NCBI RefSeq assembly: GCF_900106585.1
Contig: NZ_FNWH01000005.1
Location: forward strand, 249,962-313,961
Direction: 5' to 3'
DNA: 64,000 nucleotides
Source: Acidaminococcus timonensis
GTDB lineage: Bacteria; Bacillota; Negativicutes; Acidaminococcales; Acidaminococcaceae
A program made the position numbers and the translations under genes. The notes beneath the pieces were generated by a model. The model saw only the letters and a list, made by a program, of their open reading frames with translations, made no database searches and was not told the DNA's origin. This document shows positions 45,704-54,259 of this stretch, in pieces (position 1 is the first letter of the stretch; each line of letters begins with the position of its first letter).

Positions 45704-46825
45704 CCGGATATATACGTACCCGTCCATGATACGCCGGGCCGTCCGGACCACGCCGCCCTGGAGGACTTTTTCGCCGTCCATCTTCATCAGCACATCGGTG
45801 ACGCCGCTGGAATGGCCCAGCCGGACACAGTCGCTGTCGTGCTGCCCCAGGATGTCGCTGACGATGGTGCCGGGGATCTTGGCAGCGGCGCCGGTGGCCA
45901 CGGCCACGGTCATGGGATAGGCCTTGTGCAGGGCCCCTACGGAAATGGCCCGGACGCACAGATCCATATTTTCCTTCTTCACGATGTTGCCGTCCATGTT
46001 CTTGTAATCCTGGGCCGGGCTGATGATGGCCACTTTCGGAGCGGAGGTGGATTCCGTCCGGGCTTTCATGAAATCATCCACGAAGCCGAATTTCTGGGCG
46101 GTGATGCCCCGGATCCGTTCGATGTGTTCCATCACATCCTTGTTCTGGTTCAGCTCGGTCAGTTCTGTCCCCGTAATGCCCAGGTCGGAGGCCTTGATGA
46201 ACACCACCGGGTTGGAGCAGTCGATCATAGTGACTTCGGCTTTACCGTACCCGGGTACGTCGATGGTCTCTTTCTTCAGGCCGGTGGGGAACAATTTGCC
46301 GGTCTTAGCCCCGGCCGGGTCTTCGAAGTACATGTCAATCCGGGAACCGGTGCCCGGTACGCCCTGGATGCTGGCGTCCCCGTTGACGCAGGCCATGCCG
46401 TCCTGCACCCGCACATGTTCTTCGATGACCTTGTTGGTGTTCACGTTGTACACCCGTACCTTCGTGATGCCTTCCACCGGTTCCACCAGGCCTTCGTCGA
46501 TGGCGTAGGGACCCACCGCAGAAGAGATGTTGCCGCAGTTGGCGGAATCATCCACCCGGGGAATCACGATATCCACCTGGAAGAAGTGGTAATCCACGTC
46601 GATGCCGGGCCGGTCGGATTTGCTGATCACGGCCACCTTGGAGGTGGAGCTTACGGTGCCGCCCATGCCGTCGATCTGTTTCACATCCGGGGTCCCCATG
46701 ACCTTCAGGAAGATGTCCTTCCATTCGCTTTCGTCCGCCGGCAGATCTTCTTTGTGGAAGAACACCGCTTTGCTGGTGCCGCCGCGCATATATACACAGG
46801 GGAATTTCCGTTGTTTCTGGTTCAT
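45701..46825 (-). CDS. PrpF-family isomerase (aconitate/oxalomesaconate isomerase type)
   Basis: 374 aa. Diaminopimelate-epimerase-like fold. Motifs: YMRGGTSKAVFF at the N-terminus, catalytic Lys63 (STSKVAV) and Cys97 (SANCGNISSAVG), and LGHSSG near the C-terminus. PrpF relatives shift double bonds in methylaconitate, aconitate or 4-oxalomesaconate; E. coli YbhH is a member. Beside aconitase-type genes, trans/cis-aconitate isomerisation is a good candidate. The start at 46825 has AAGGAGG 8 bases upstream. First gene of its operon, divergent from lysR2. Confidence 0.9.
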   Translation of the reverse strand: MNQKQRKFPCVYMRGGTSKAVFFHKEDLPADESEWKDIFLKVMGTPDVKQIDGMGGTVSSTSKVAVISKSDRPGIDVDYHFFQVDIVIPRVDDSANCGNISSAVGPYAIDEGLVEPVEGITKVRVYNVNTNKVIEEHVRVQDGMACVNGDASIQGVPGTGSRIDMYFEDPAGAKTGKLFPTGLKKETIDVPGYGKAEVTMIDCSNPVVFIKASDLGITGTELTELNQNKDVMEHIERIRGITAQKFGFVDDFMKARTESTSAPKVAIISPAQDYKNMDGNIVKKENMDLCVRAISVGALHKAYPMTVAVATGAAAKIPGTIVSDILGQHDSDCVRLGHSSGVTDVLMKMDGEKVLQGGVVRTARRIMDGYVYIR

Positions 46826-46874
46826 GCTGATTGCCTCCTTCAAGCTTGCCATCCGTTTCTCTCTTGATGGCTTC

Positions 46875-46941
46875 AGTATACCGCTTTCAAAGCATTATGA
46901 AAAATGATAGAATATAGTCATAAGCAATTCCGAATTGGAAT
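46875..46941 (-). promoter_or_regulatory. prpF-operon promoter and LysR2 operator
   Basis: Operator ATTCC-N5-GGAAT (46927-46941), 22 bases, -35 TTTTCA (46898-46903), 17 bases, -10 TATACT (46875-46880). The identical operator, 22-base gap, -35 and 17-base spacer are found before matC1. Confidence 0.8.
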
Positions 46942-46959
46942 AGATTGGATGTGAGTACC

Positions 46960-47817
46960 ATGGATGAACGGGATATCCAGATTTTCCAGACCCTGATGGA
47001 AACGAAGAATGTGACCAAAACCGCCCAAACCCTGTACACGACCCAGAGCGCCATCACGAAGCGGCTGCACAAGTTGGAGGAAGAGCTGGGGGCACCTCTG
47101 TTCCTTCGCTCGGTGAAGGGACTGATCCCGGCGCCGTCCGCCGATGCCATCGCCGGAGAGATGGAACAGCTCCAGGCCTCCCTGCAGCGGGTGAAGAACC
47201 TGTCCCAGTATGCCCAGGGCCGCATCGCCGGCCACCTGAAGCTGGGGGTGTCGGTGAACTACGCCCGCTACACCCTGCCGGACCTGCTGAAACAGTACAT
47301 GACCGATTATCCGGAAGTGCAGATTTCCGTCACCACCGGCCAGAGCCTGGACCTGTTCACCCGGCTCCAGGAGGGGAAGCTGTCTTTGGCCGTGCTCCGG
47401 GGCCATTTCCCCTGGTCCGGCCAGAGTCGGCTCCTTTCCAAAGAAAAGGTGTATGCGGTCACCAGTAAAGAGAATGAAAAAATCCCCTTTTCCCAGCTGC
47501 CCTATATCCACCGGCAGTCGGACAAGCCGTTCATGGCCCGGATCCAGCGCTGGAAGCTGGAGCAGCACATCACGGATTCCCCTTCCTCCATCCAGATGAA
47601 CGACATCGCTACCTGTCTGGCCATGATCACCAGCGGCATCGGTTGGTCCGTGCTGCCGGAGATCTGCCTGAAGGGCCGGGACGACCTGGTGAAGAAAGCC
47701 CTGACCTTCCGGGACGGCACCCCGTTCACCCGTTCCACTTTTGTGTTCTACCAGGAGGAGTACGCCCAGCTGCCCCAGGTAAAGATTTTTCTGGAGAGAC
47801 TGGAAAGGGAGCCTTGA
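46960..47817 (+). CDS. LysR-family transcriptional regulator 2
   Basis: 285 aa. HTH MDERDIQIFQTLMETKNVTK followed by a substrate-binding-like domain. Divergent from the prpF operon, whose operator lies only 19 bases before this ATG, so it probably also represses itself. A TTG at 46945 is in frame, but the ATG is preferred. The same operator before matC1 suggests it also controls the matC1-lactonase1 pair. Confidence 0.88.
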   Translation: MDERDIQIFQTLMETKNVTKTAQTLYTTQSAITKRLHKLEEELGAPLFLRSVKGLIPAPSADAIAGEMEQLQASLQRVKNLSQYAQGRIAGHLKLGVSVNYARYTLPDLLKQYMTDYPEVQISVTTGQSLDLFTRLQEGKLSLAVLRGHFPWSGQSRLLSKEKVYAVTSKENEKIPFSQLPYIHRQSDKPFMARIQRWKLEQHITDSPSSIQMNDIATCLAMITSGIGWSVLPEICLKGRDDLVKKALTFRDGTPFTRSTFVFYQEEYAQLPQVKIFLERLEREP

Positions 47818-47844
47818 GAAAATGCAAAGCATTTTCTCAAGGCT
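47810..47844 (+). terminator. terminator after lysR2
   Basis: AGCCTTGAGAAAATGC aaa GCATTTTCTCAAGGCT, a perfect 16-bp stem that contains the stop codon. Confidence 0.8.
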
Positions 47845-47878
47845 CCTGTCATACGTCATAGGTCATACGCCAAAGGAT
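47845..47878. repeat. short degenerate tandem repeat (GTCATACG/GTCATAGG words)
   Basis: GTCATACGTCATAGGTCATACG: three imperfect copies of an 8-base word between two terminators of convergent genes. Confidence 0.55.
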
Positions 47879-47901
47879 AAAATTTGCCTTTGGCAAATTT
47901 T
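47879..47901 (-). terminator. terminator after lactonase1
   Basis: AAAATTTGCC ttt GGCAAATTTT palindrome overlapping the stop codon of the lactonase gene. Confidence 0.65.
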
Positions 47902-48940
47902 ATAACTTCCACACCACGCACACCGGCGACCCTTCCCGGAGCTGTTCGGGCTCCCGGACCAGGCTGCCGTCCTCCTGGATGGCGAACCGGGTCAGGGTAT
48001 GGCTCAGTTCATTGGCCGCCACCAGGGTCTCGCCGCCCGATTCCACGTCGATGAATCGGGGCTGTTTCCCTTCCGTGGTGATGTTCTGCCGGTAGCTCAG
48101 CCGGCCCGTCACCGGGTCGATGGCGAATACGGTCACCGAATCCTGGGTCCGATTGGAGGCATAGACGCATTTCCCCTCCGGCCCCATGACCATGCCACTG
48201 GCCCAGCCCGGACCGAAGTAATCGTCCGGCAGGGTACTCATAATCTGCTGGGGTTCCAGATGGCCTGTCTCTTCATCGAAATGGAAGAAGATGGCCGTGC
48301 TGTCCTTTTCATTCACCAGGTACACCCACTTCCCGTTGGGATGGATGGCCACATGGCGGGGTTCCGCCCCTTTCCGGGCCGTCCACACGAAGGCTTCTTC
48401 CAGAGCGTTGTCCACCGGATCGATGGCATACACCTCCACCTTGCCGATACCGTGGTCCCGGCCCTGGCAGGGCACCAGCAGCCACTTGCCATCCGGATGG
48501 AGACAGACCTGATGGGGATGAGAAATGTACCCGTGGGCTTCCTGCCCGGGTACGAACACCACCTGCTGCACCGATCCCAGGCTGCCGTCTTTTTCCAGGG
48601 CCATCCGGGTGATGCAGCCCGTTTCCAGGTTTCCCACGTACAGGTTCTTCCCGTTGGGGCTCACCACCAGATGCACCGGATTGGTTCCATAGGTGGGCGC
48701 ACTGTTCATTTCTTCCAGGGTACCGTCCTCGGCCACCGCAAAGGCCGTCACCGTGCTGAAATCCCCATGGACCGCATACAACCGGTCCTTGGCCTCATTG
48801 AAGCACAGATAGGAGGGATTCTCCCCGCAAGGAACCACCTGGATTTCTTTCCAAGCTCCCCCCTGCAGCCGATACGCCGTGATGCCCCGGCCGATGGCTT
48901 TTCGTTCTTTCGTGGTTCTGGAACCAATATAGGCAAACAT
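47900..48940 (-). CDS. lactonase-family beta-propeller protein (YbhE/Pgl type), cytoplasmic
   Basis: 346 aa, seven-bladed propeller with repeated NPVHLVVSPNGKNLYVGN-like blades and the active-site region SHPHQVCLHPDGKWLLVP. The family contains 6-phosphogluconolactonase and carboxymuconate-lactonizing enzymes. No signal peptide. It starts 15 bases after matC1 and shares its LysR2-type promoter, so it probably opens a lactone of the imported acid rather than serving the pentose phosphate pathway. GGGAGGG precedes the ATG. Confidence 0.85.
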   Translation of the reverse strand: MFAYIGSRTTKERKAIGRGITAYRLQGGAWKEIQVVPCGENPSYLCFNEAKDRLYAVHGDFSTVTAFAVAEDGTLEEMNSAPTYGTNPVHLVVSPNGKNLYVGNLETGCITRMALEKDGSLGSVQQVVFVPGQEAHGYISHPHQVCLHPDGKWLLVPCQGRDHGIGKVEVYAIDPVDNALEEAFVWTARKGAEPRHVAIHPNGKWVYLVNEKDSTAIFFHFDEETGHLEPQQIMSTLPDDYFGPGWASGMVMGPEGKCVYASNRTQDSVTVFAIDPVTGRLSYRQNITTEGKQPRFIDVESGGETLVAANELSHTLTRFAIQEDGSLVREPEQLREGSPVCVVWKL

Positions 48941-48955
48941 AGTATCCCTCCCGGA

Positions 48956-50212
48956 TCAATGCAGGAAACTGAGCCCACCCACCAGGGTGAACACGAAGAT
49001 GATGGTCACACACAGGGCCGAGACCCCGAACAGTTTGGCGAACAGGGCGGAGTCGCTTTCCTTCCCCTTGCCGCTCTTTTCCTGGGAGCAGCTGGCCATG
49101 ACCAGGGACCCGCCGGTGGACATGGGACTGATGCCCGCCACTGTGGCCGAGCACACAATGGCGGCCACCATCTGGAGCAGGGAAGCTCCGCCCACGTTGG
49201 CCGCCACCTGGGGCACCGTGGGAATCAGGGTGGGGAATACCACCCCGTTGGCGCTGGAGAACCAGCTCATGATGCCGCCGGTGAGACCCATGAGGGCCGG
49301 TGCTGTCATTGGGCTCATGAAGGAAGCCAGGCCCCGGGCCAGCAGGTCGATGCCGCCCAGCAGCTTCACCGCATTCATCAATACGCTGATGCCGCAGATC
49401 AAAATCAGGGTATTCCAGGGCAGGCTCTTCACGGCCTTCTTTTCATCCACCCTGCCGGTGAGCAGCAGGATGAAGGCCAGGGTGAAGCACACGAAGCCCA
49501 CGTCCTGGGAGAAGCCCACCACGGAAACGAACAGGGCCACGATGAGCAGCAGGCTCAGTTTCTGGATGGCATCGAACCGGATGGGTTCTGCCTCTGCCTG
49601 GACCGGCTGGCCCCGCAGCTTCCAGCCTTTGAATACGATATAGACCACCAGGGCGCACAGGGCATTGGCCACCGTCACCCCGGCGAAGATGGCCATGCCG
49701 GGCATGGTGAGCTGCATCTGTCCCAGAAGGTCGCTCACGATGATGCCCGTCAGGGCAATGGGCGAGGCCGTACCGCCCACAGCCCCCAGGATGGCCATGG
49801 CCCCCATGAGGATGGGGCTGGCGTCCAGGTGGAAAGCCAGGGGCACAGCGAACAGCACCATGACCGTCTGCACACTGATGGCCCCGGGCCCGATGGCACT
49901 CAGGACGAAGCTCACCACGTAGACCACGATGGGCACCAGGAACACCCTGGTCCCGCAGAGCCGGGTCAGCTTTTTGGACGCCTTATCCAGGGTCCCGTTC
50001 TCCTGGAGCAGGGCAAAGAAGAACATAGTCCCCAGTAGCGTCAGGAACAGTTTCCCCGGGAACCCCACATACATTTTTTTCAGCGGCAGGTTCCCCAGTT
50101 TCCCTAAAATCAGGACCGCCCCCAGACTGATGAGCCCCACATTGGACTTCTTCACGAAGCCCAGGGCGATGGCGCCGAACAAGAACAGCAGTGCAACAAA
50201 CGACATGGACAT
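48956..50212 (-). CDS. MatC-type dicarboxylate/tricarboxylate carrier, matC1
   Basis: 418 aa, about eleven membrane segments. The N-terminal MatC domain is recognised by KKSNVGLISLGAVLILG and the SAIGPGAISVQTVM hairpin; the second half has the matching SSANGVVFPTLIP and STGGSLVMAS hairpin. Ion Transporter superfamily uptake of anions. First gene of a two-gene operon with lactonase1. AGGGAGG lies before the ATG. Confidence 0.85.
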   Translation of the reverse strand: MSMSFVALLFLFGAIALGFVKKSNVGLISLGAVLILGKLGNLPLKKMYVGFPGKLFLTLLGTMFFFALLQENGTLDKASKKLTRLCGTRVFLVPIVVYVVSFVLSAIGPGAISVQTVMVLFAVPLAFHLDASPILMGAMAILGAVGGTASPIALTGIIVSDLLGQMQLTMPGMAIFAGVTVANALCALVVYIVFKGWKLRGQPVQAEAEPIRFDAIQKLSLLLIVALFVSVVGFSQDVGFVCFTLAFILLLTGRVDEKKAVKSLPWNTLILICGISVLMNAVKLLGGIDLLARGLASFMSPMTAPALMGLTGGIMSWFSSANGVVFPTLIPTVPQVAANVGGASLLQMVAAIVCSATVAGISPMSTGGSLVMASCSQEKSGKGKESDSALFAKLFGVSALCVTIIFVFTLVGGLSFLH

Positions 50213-50256
50213 GATGTGCCTCCCTTTCAGAGTATTCCGAACTTCTTTCTGATTCC

Positions 50257-50323
50257 ATTATAGGAGGCCAAAGCTATTCTGAAAAATGAAAAATAAGAGG
50301 ATAAATTCATTCCCTATGGGAAT
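50257..50323 (-). promoter_or_regulatory. matC1 promoter and LysR2-type operator
   Basis: Operator ATTCC-N5-GGAAT (50309-50323), 22 bases, -35 TTTTCA (50280-50285), 17 bases, -10 TATAAT (50257-50262). Same geometry as the prpF promoter. The operator lies between matC1 and the divergent aminopeptidase gene, whose own -10 TATAAT is at 50354-50359. Confidence 0.8.
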
Positions 50324-50390
50324 TGTTCATTTCCCAGACAGCACAAATTCCTGTATAATGGAACCAAATGCACGCAAAGGAGAGATTTCC

Positions 50391-51632
50391 ATGACCATAC
50401 AAGAAACCCTGGCTCGCCAGCTGCCCCTGTACGCCCGGGTCCTGTTACAAAAAGGCATCAACCTGCAGAAGGACCAGATCCTGGTGATCAACGCCCCGGT
50501 GGAAGCCCACTCGTTCGCCTCCCTGCTGGCAGAGGAGGCCTACAAGGCCGGTGCCGCCCAGGTGGTGTTCAACTGGTACTGCAACGCCGCCACCCGGCTG
50601 CGCTACCAGTACGAGACCCAGGACAAATTCGAGACCGTTCCCCCCTGGCGTAGCGAATTCAACCTGTACTATTATCGGAAGGGCGCGGCCTTCCTGAGCC
50701 TGATTTCCGCTGACCCCTACAGCATGCAGGGCATCGACCGGAAGAAGATTTTTGCCTGGCAGAAAGCGTTCCATCAGGCCGTGAAGGAGTATTCCGACGG
50801 CATGATGGCTTCCCGGACCAACTGGCTGGTGGCCGCCGTACCCAGCACCGTATGGGCGAATCTGCTGTATCCGCAGTTGCCGGAAAAAGAAGGGCTGGAC
50901 AAGCTGTGGCTCCAGATCCTGGACGTATCCCGCTGCCTGGGTGATGACCCTCTGACCGACTGGGACAAACACCTGGAAACCCTGAAGCAGCGGCGGGAAT
51001 GGCTCACCGCCCAGCAGTTCACGGCCCTGGAATATGCCAGTGGGAAAGGCACGAAGCTCACCGTGGGCCTGCCGAAGCATCACATCTGGCAGGGCGGGGC
51101 GGAAAGCACCACCCGGGGCTTCCTGTTCAACGCCAACATCCCTACGGAAGAAGTGTATTCCGCTCCCCAGGCAGACCGGGTGGACGGTGTGGTCTGGAGC
51201 ACGAAGCCCCTGGTCTACAACGGGAACCTGATCGAGGATTTCCAGTTCACTTTCAAAGACGGGAAAGTGGTGGACGTACAGGCCGCAAAGGGACAGGAAA
51301 TCCTGGAAGACCTGATCAAGATGGACGAAGGTGCCTGCCGCCTGGGCGAAGTGGCCCTGGTACCCTACCATTCCCCCATTTCCCTGACGAACCAGATCTT
51401 CTACGAGACCCTGTTCGACGAAAACGCTGCCTGTCACCTGGCTCTGGGAGACTCCTATCCCACCTGCCTGGAAAAGGGCCCGGAGCTCAGAGACGAAGAA
51501 CTGAAAAAAGCTGGGCTCAACGATTCCATGATCCACGTGGATTTCATGGTGGGCAGCCCGGATCTGACCATTACCGGGATCCGGAAAGATGGGACCAGGG
51601 TGCCCGTGTTCGTGAATGGGGATTGGGCGTAA
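50391..51632 (+). CDS. M29-family aminopeptidase (AmpS/AmpT type)
   Basis: 413 aa, full length. The N-terminal domain (NLQKDQILVINAPVEAHSFASLLAEEAYKAGA) and the C-terminal metal-binding part (GEVALVPYHSPIS ... NQIFYETLFDENAACHLALG) match thermophilic-type M29 aminopeptidases. Cytoplasmic, releases N-terminal residues with two metal ions. The start 50391 has AAAGGAG 8 bases upstream; a frame to 50286 is longer but has no site. It interrupts the tricarboxylate island on the other strand, possibly by chance. Confidence 0.9.
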   Translation: MTIQETLARQLPLYARVLLQKGINLQKDQILVINAPVEAHSFASLLAEEAYKAGAAQVVFNWYCNAATRLRYQYETQDKFETVPPWRSEFNLYYYRKGAAFLSLISADPYSMQGIDRKKIFAWQKAFHQAVKEYSDGMMASRTNWLVAAVPSTVWANLLYPQLPEKEGLDKLWLQILDVSRCLGDDPLTDWDKHLETLKQRREWLTAQQFTALEYASGKGTKLTVGLPKHHIWQGGAESTTRGFLFNANIPTEEVYSAPQADRVDGVVWSTKPLVYNGNLIEDFQFTFKDGKVVDVQAAKGQEILEDLIKMDEGACRLGEVALVPYHSPISLTNQIFYETLFDENAACHLALGDSYPTCLEKGPELRDEELKKAGLNDSMIHVDFMVGSPDLTITGIRKDGTRVPVFVNGDWA

Positions 51633-51636
51633 AAAA

Positions 51637-51758
51637 GGGGATGTAAAAAAATGATTTTCACATCCCCGTCACTAGTCTCTAGTCACTAGTCTCTAGCCGA
51701 TGGAAGCCAGCTTACGCTGGCAAATTTAAGGCGCTGTGAATGATTTTTTCACAGCGCC
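51637..51758. repeat. double-terminator repeat module, copy 3
   Basis: Terminator A (51637-51667, GGGGATGT/ACATCCCC), spacer with CTAGTCTCTAGTCACTAG and GATGGAAGCCAGC, terminator B (51730-51758). Same order as copy 1 with compensating changes in the terminator A stem. Lies between convergent genes. Confidence 0.85.
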
Positions 51759-51784
51759 GTTTTTTAGTGAGTCGTGGTCAGTGG

Positions 51785-53047
51785 TTAAAAGATCAGGTTG
51801 TAGAACCCGACCCCTGCCAGCAGAGTCAGCACCACCAGGATGCCCAGAGCCCAGCCGGTCAGTTCCATGAACAGCTTCATTTCTTCATCTTTTTTCGCCG
51901 TCCCGCTTTCGTCCGCCATCAAAGTGGCCATGATCAGGCCGCCGGTGGTGGAAATGGGGCTGAGGCCGGTGATGGTCCCGCCGATGACCACCATGGACCC
52001 CAGTTCAACCGGGTTCACACCCACGGATTGTCCCAGGGAAGCCACGGTGGGAAGCAGCGTGGGGAACACCACGCCCAGGCCGGAGGAGAACAGGCTCATG
52101 ACCCCTGCCGTGCAGGCCATGACCGCCGGAGCGGTATAACTGTTCATGAAGGTGGACAGGGCCGCCGTCAGTAGCTTGATACCCCCGGTCTTGATCACCA
52201 GGTTCATGAGGGTACTGACGCCGGACACCATGAGCAGCACACCCCAGGGGATGGCCTTCAAGCTGTCCTTTTCCGAGGCTGCATGGCACATGAGCAGTAT
52301 GGCGCTGACGGAGAAGCTGGTGAGCCCCACATTCTGTTTGAACGCAATGACCAGCACAGCCATGACCAGGAGTCCCAGCAGGGACAGCAACTGCTGCCCG
52401 GTGAATCCGGACAGTTTCTCTTCCGTCCCCTTTTCCGGCATCTGGATCCGGTAGCCCTTGTAGTAGACAAAGGCTGCCAGGGCGATGAGGATGCCGCTGA
52501 TCATCTGGGCCGTATAGATGGGCCGTACCGCAGCCACCGCATCCAGCCCGCTCTGCCGCAACAGATCATAGGATAGCAGTCCTTCCGGGGTAATGGGACT
52601 CATGCGCCCTCCGAAACAGCCACTGCACCCGATGATGGCCAGCATCAGAGGGTTGTAGCCCCGGGCCCTGGCCAAAGGGATGGCAATGGCCGGCATGATG
52701 GCCAGCAGGGGAATGGACCCCGGCCCGATTCCGGTAAGCAGGGCTCCCATGAGGAAGACCGCGATGGGAATCAGGTATTTGTTGCTGCCGGCCAGGCTCA
52801 CGATTTTCCGGGCCAGCAGTTCAATGGTACCATTCTTGTTCAGGATGCTGAACAACAGGGTGACGCCCATCAGGTTGATGAACAGGTTGGGCTTGAAGCC
52901 CTTCAGGATTTCCGCCGTGGGAATGCCGGCCACCTTGCCCAGCACAAAGGCAAAGAGCAGGCAGACCAGGCCCACATTGGTCTTGCGGAAAAAGCCGATG
53001 GCGATGGCCACCGCCAAGAGCAGCAGAGAAATGATACCCAGCTCCAT
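51785..53047 (-). CDS. MatC-type carrier, matC2
   Basis: 420 aa, about eleven membrane segments, paralogue of matC1 (FFRKTNVGLVCLLFAFVLGK at the N-terminus; TGIGPGSIPLLAIMP and SSGLGVVFPTLLPTVASLGQ hairpins). Likely carries a related organic anion. Third gene of the acn3-lactonase2-matC2 operon, 12 bases after lactonase2. AAGGAGGAAGG precedes the ATG. Confidence 0.85.
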   Translation of the reverse strand: MELGIISLLLLAVAIAIGFFRKTNVGLVCLLFAFVLGKVAGIPTAEILKGFKPNLFINLMGVTLLFSILNKNGTIELLARKIVSLAGSNKYLIPIAVFLMGALLTGIGPGSIPLLAIMPAIAIPLARARGYNPLMLAIIGCSGCFGGRMSPITPEGLLSYDLLRQSGLDAVAAVRPIYTAQMISGILIALAAFVYYKGYRIQMPEKGTEEKLSGFTGQQLLSLLGLLVMAVLVIAFKQNVGLTSFSVSAILLMCHAASEKDSLKAIPWGVLLMVSGVSTLMNLVIKTGGIKLLTAALSTFMNSYTAPAVMACTAGVMSLFSSGLGVVFPTLLPTVASLGQSVGVNPVELGSMVVIGGTITGLSPISTTGGLIMATLMADESGTAKKDEEMKLFMELTGWALGILVVLTLLAGVGFYNLIF

Positions 53048-53059
53048 AATCCTTCCTCC

Positions 53060-54259
53060 TTACCGAAATACCACAGTGCAGGGGCTTTCCGTCTTCACGG
53101 TCTTCCCGGTGAAGTGGAGCTGCCCGTTTTTGCCTTCCGGCGCAAAGAACTGCAGGGTGTCACTGTCCATATTGGCCACCAGCAGCTGTCCTTCCGGCGT
53201 CAGGGTCATGAACCGGGGCGTGTACCCTTCACAATTCGTCCACTGGGGATTCCCCAGCAGCCCCGTCTTCGGGTCGATTGTGTAGCTGACCACCGTTTCC
53301 TGGCCCCGGAAGGTCCCGGCATACCCTTCCCCTTCCGGCGGGATGCCCTCTTTGATCCGGTTGGACACATAGACCTGTTTCCCGTCCCGGCTCAGGACGA
53401 TGGCACTGGCCATATTAGGTCCCACATACGTATCCTGCAGAGTGGGGACCACCTGTCTGGCGGTCAGCTGTCCTTTCTGATCGTCGAAATCGAACACCCG
53501 CAGGGTGCTGGCTTTTTCGTTCACCAGATACACGTGCCGATTATCCTTGCTGAACACCAGGTGGCGGGGTTCGTCGTATTTCCGGGCTTCCGCATAGGAC
53601 GTGCGGGTCAGTTTGCCCGTGTTTTCGTCCAGGGCCAATACCCATACCCGGTCATAGCCGATGCCCCTTGCCTGGGTGGGGACCAGTAGCCATTTGCCCG
53701 TCCGGTCCAGCACGCAGGCATGGGCGTGGGAGATGCCGCCAGCCTTGGGGCCTTCGAAATGCTCCACGCTGACCGCTTCGCCCAGGCTCCCGTCGGCCCG
53801 GATGGGCAGGCTGGCCACCGCTCCGCCTTGGAGGCTGGCCACCAGCAGGAATTGATTATTAGGGGTCACCACACCATACACCGGGTTTTTTCCCTGGGCA
53901 TCCACCGTATCCAGGAATTCCAGGTCCCCATCTTCTTTGATGCGGAAGACACTGACTTCGTGACCATCCCCATGGACGGTATAAAGATATTTTTTTGTCT
54001 GGTCCAGTACCAGCCAGGCCGGGTTGTCCAGAGTCTTCGTGATGCCTTCCAGCTTCCAGTTGCCTTTCTCGTCGATGGTGTAGCGGGAAATGCCCTTCCC
54101 GTGGGCATAGCGCTTCGCTGTAGTCCGGCAGCCTACATATGCAGTAGTCATTTTCTTCGTTCCTTTCTCGATTTTCTGATTCGCCATCCCTACGCCCGTC
54201 CCTGCCATGCACAGCAGCATGGTGGACAGGACCAGGCGGAGCCAGCTGCTTTTTTTCAT
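53060..54259 (-). CDS. exported lactonase-family beta-propeller protein
   Basis: 399 aa. A signal peptide (MKKSSWLRLVLSTMLLCMAG, cut near GMA) precedes a seven-bladed propeller like lactonase1, with SHAHACVLDRTGKWLLVPTQ at the active-site blade. Predicted periplasmic, unlike its paralogue. An internal ATG (MTTAYVGCRTT) would give a cytoplasmic form, but the upstream ATG has AGGAG 9 bases before it and overlaps the acn3 stop (ATGA). It may open lactones before uptake by matC2. Confidence 0.85.
   Translation of the reverse strand: MKKSSWLRLVLSTMLLCMAGTGVGMANQKIEKGTKKMTTAYVGCRTTAKRYAHGKGISRYTIDEKGNWKLEGITKTLDNPAWLVLDQTKKYLYTVHGDGHEVSVFRIKEDGDLEFLDTVDAQGKNPVYGVVTPNNQFLLVASLQGGAVASLPIRADGSLGEAVSVEHFEGPKAGGISHAHACVLDRTGKWLLVPTQARGIGYDRVWVLALDENTGKLTRTSYAEARKYDEPRHLVFSKDNRHVYLVNEKASTLRVFDFDDQKGQLTARQVVPTLQDTYVGPNMASAIVLSRDGKQVYVSNRIKEGIPPEGEGYAGTFRGQETVVSYTIDPKTGLLGNPQWTNCEGYTPRFMTLTPEGQLLVANMDSDTLQFFAPEGKNGQLHFTGKTVKTESPCTVVFR

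Noticed and set aside
50391-51632. Aminopeptidase as part of the tricarboxylate pathway
   Set aside because: M29 peptidases act on peptides; it has its own promoter on the other strand, and only the shared gap links it to matC1.
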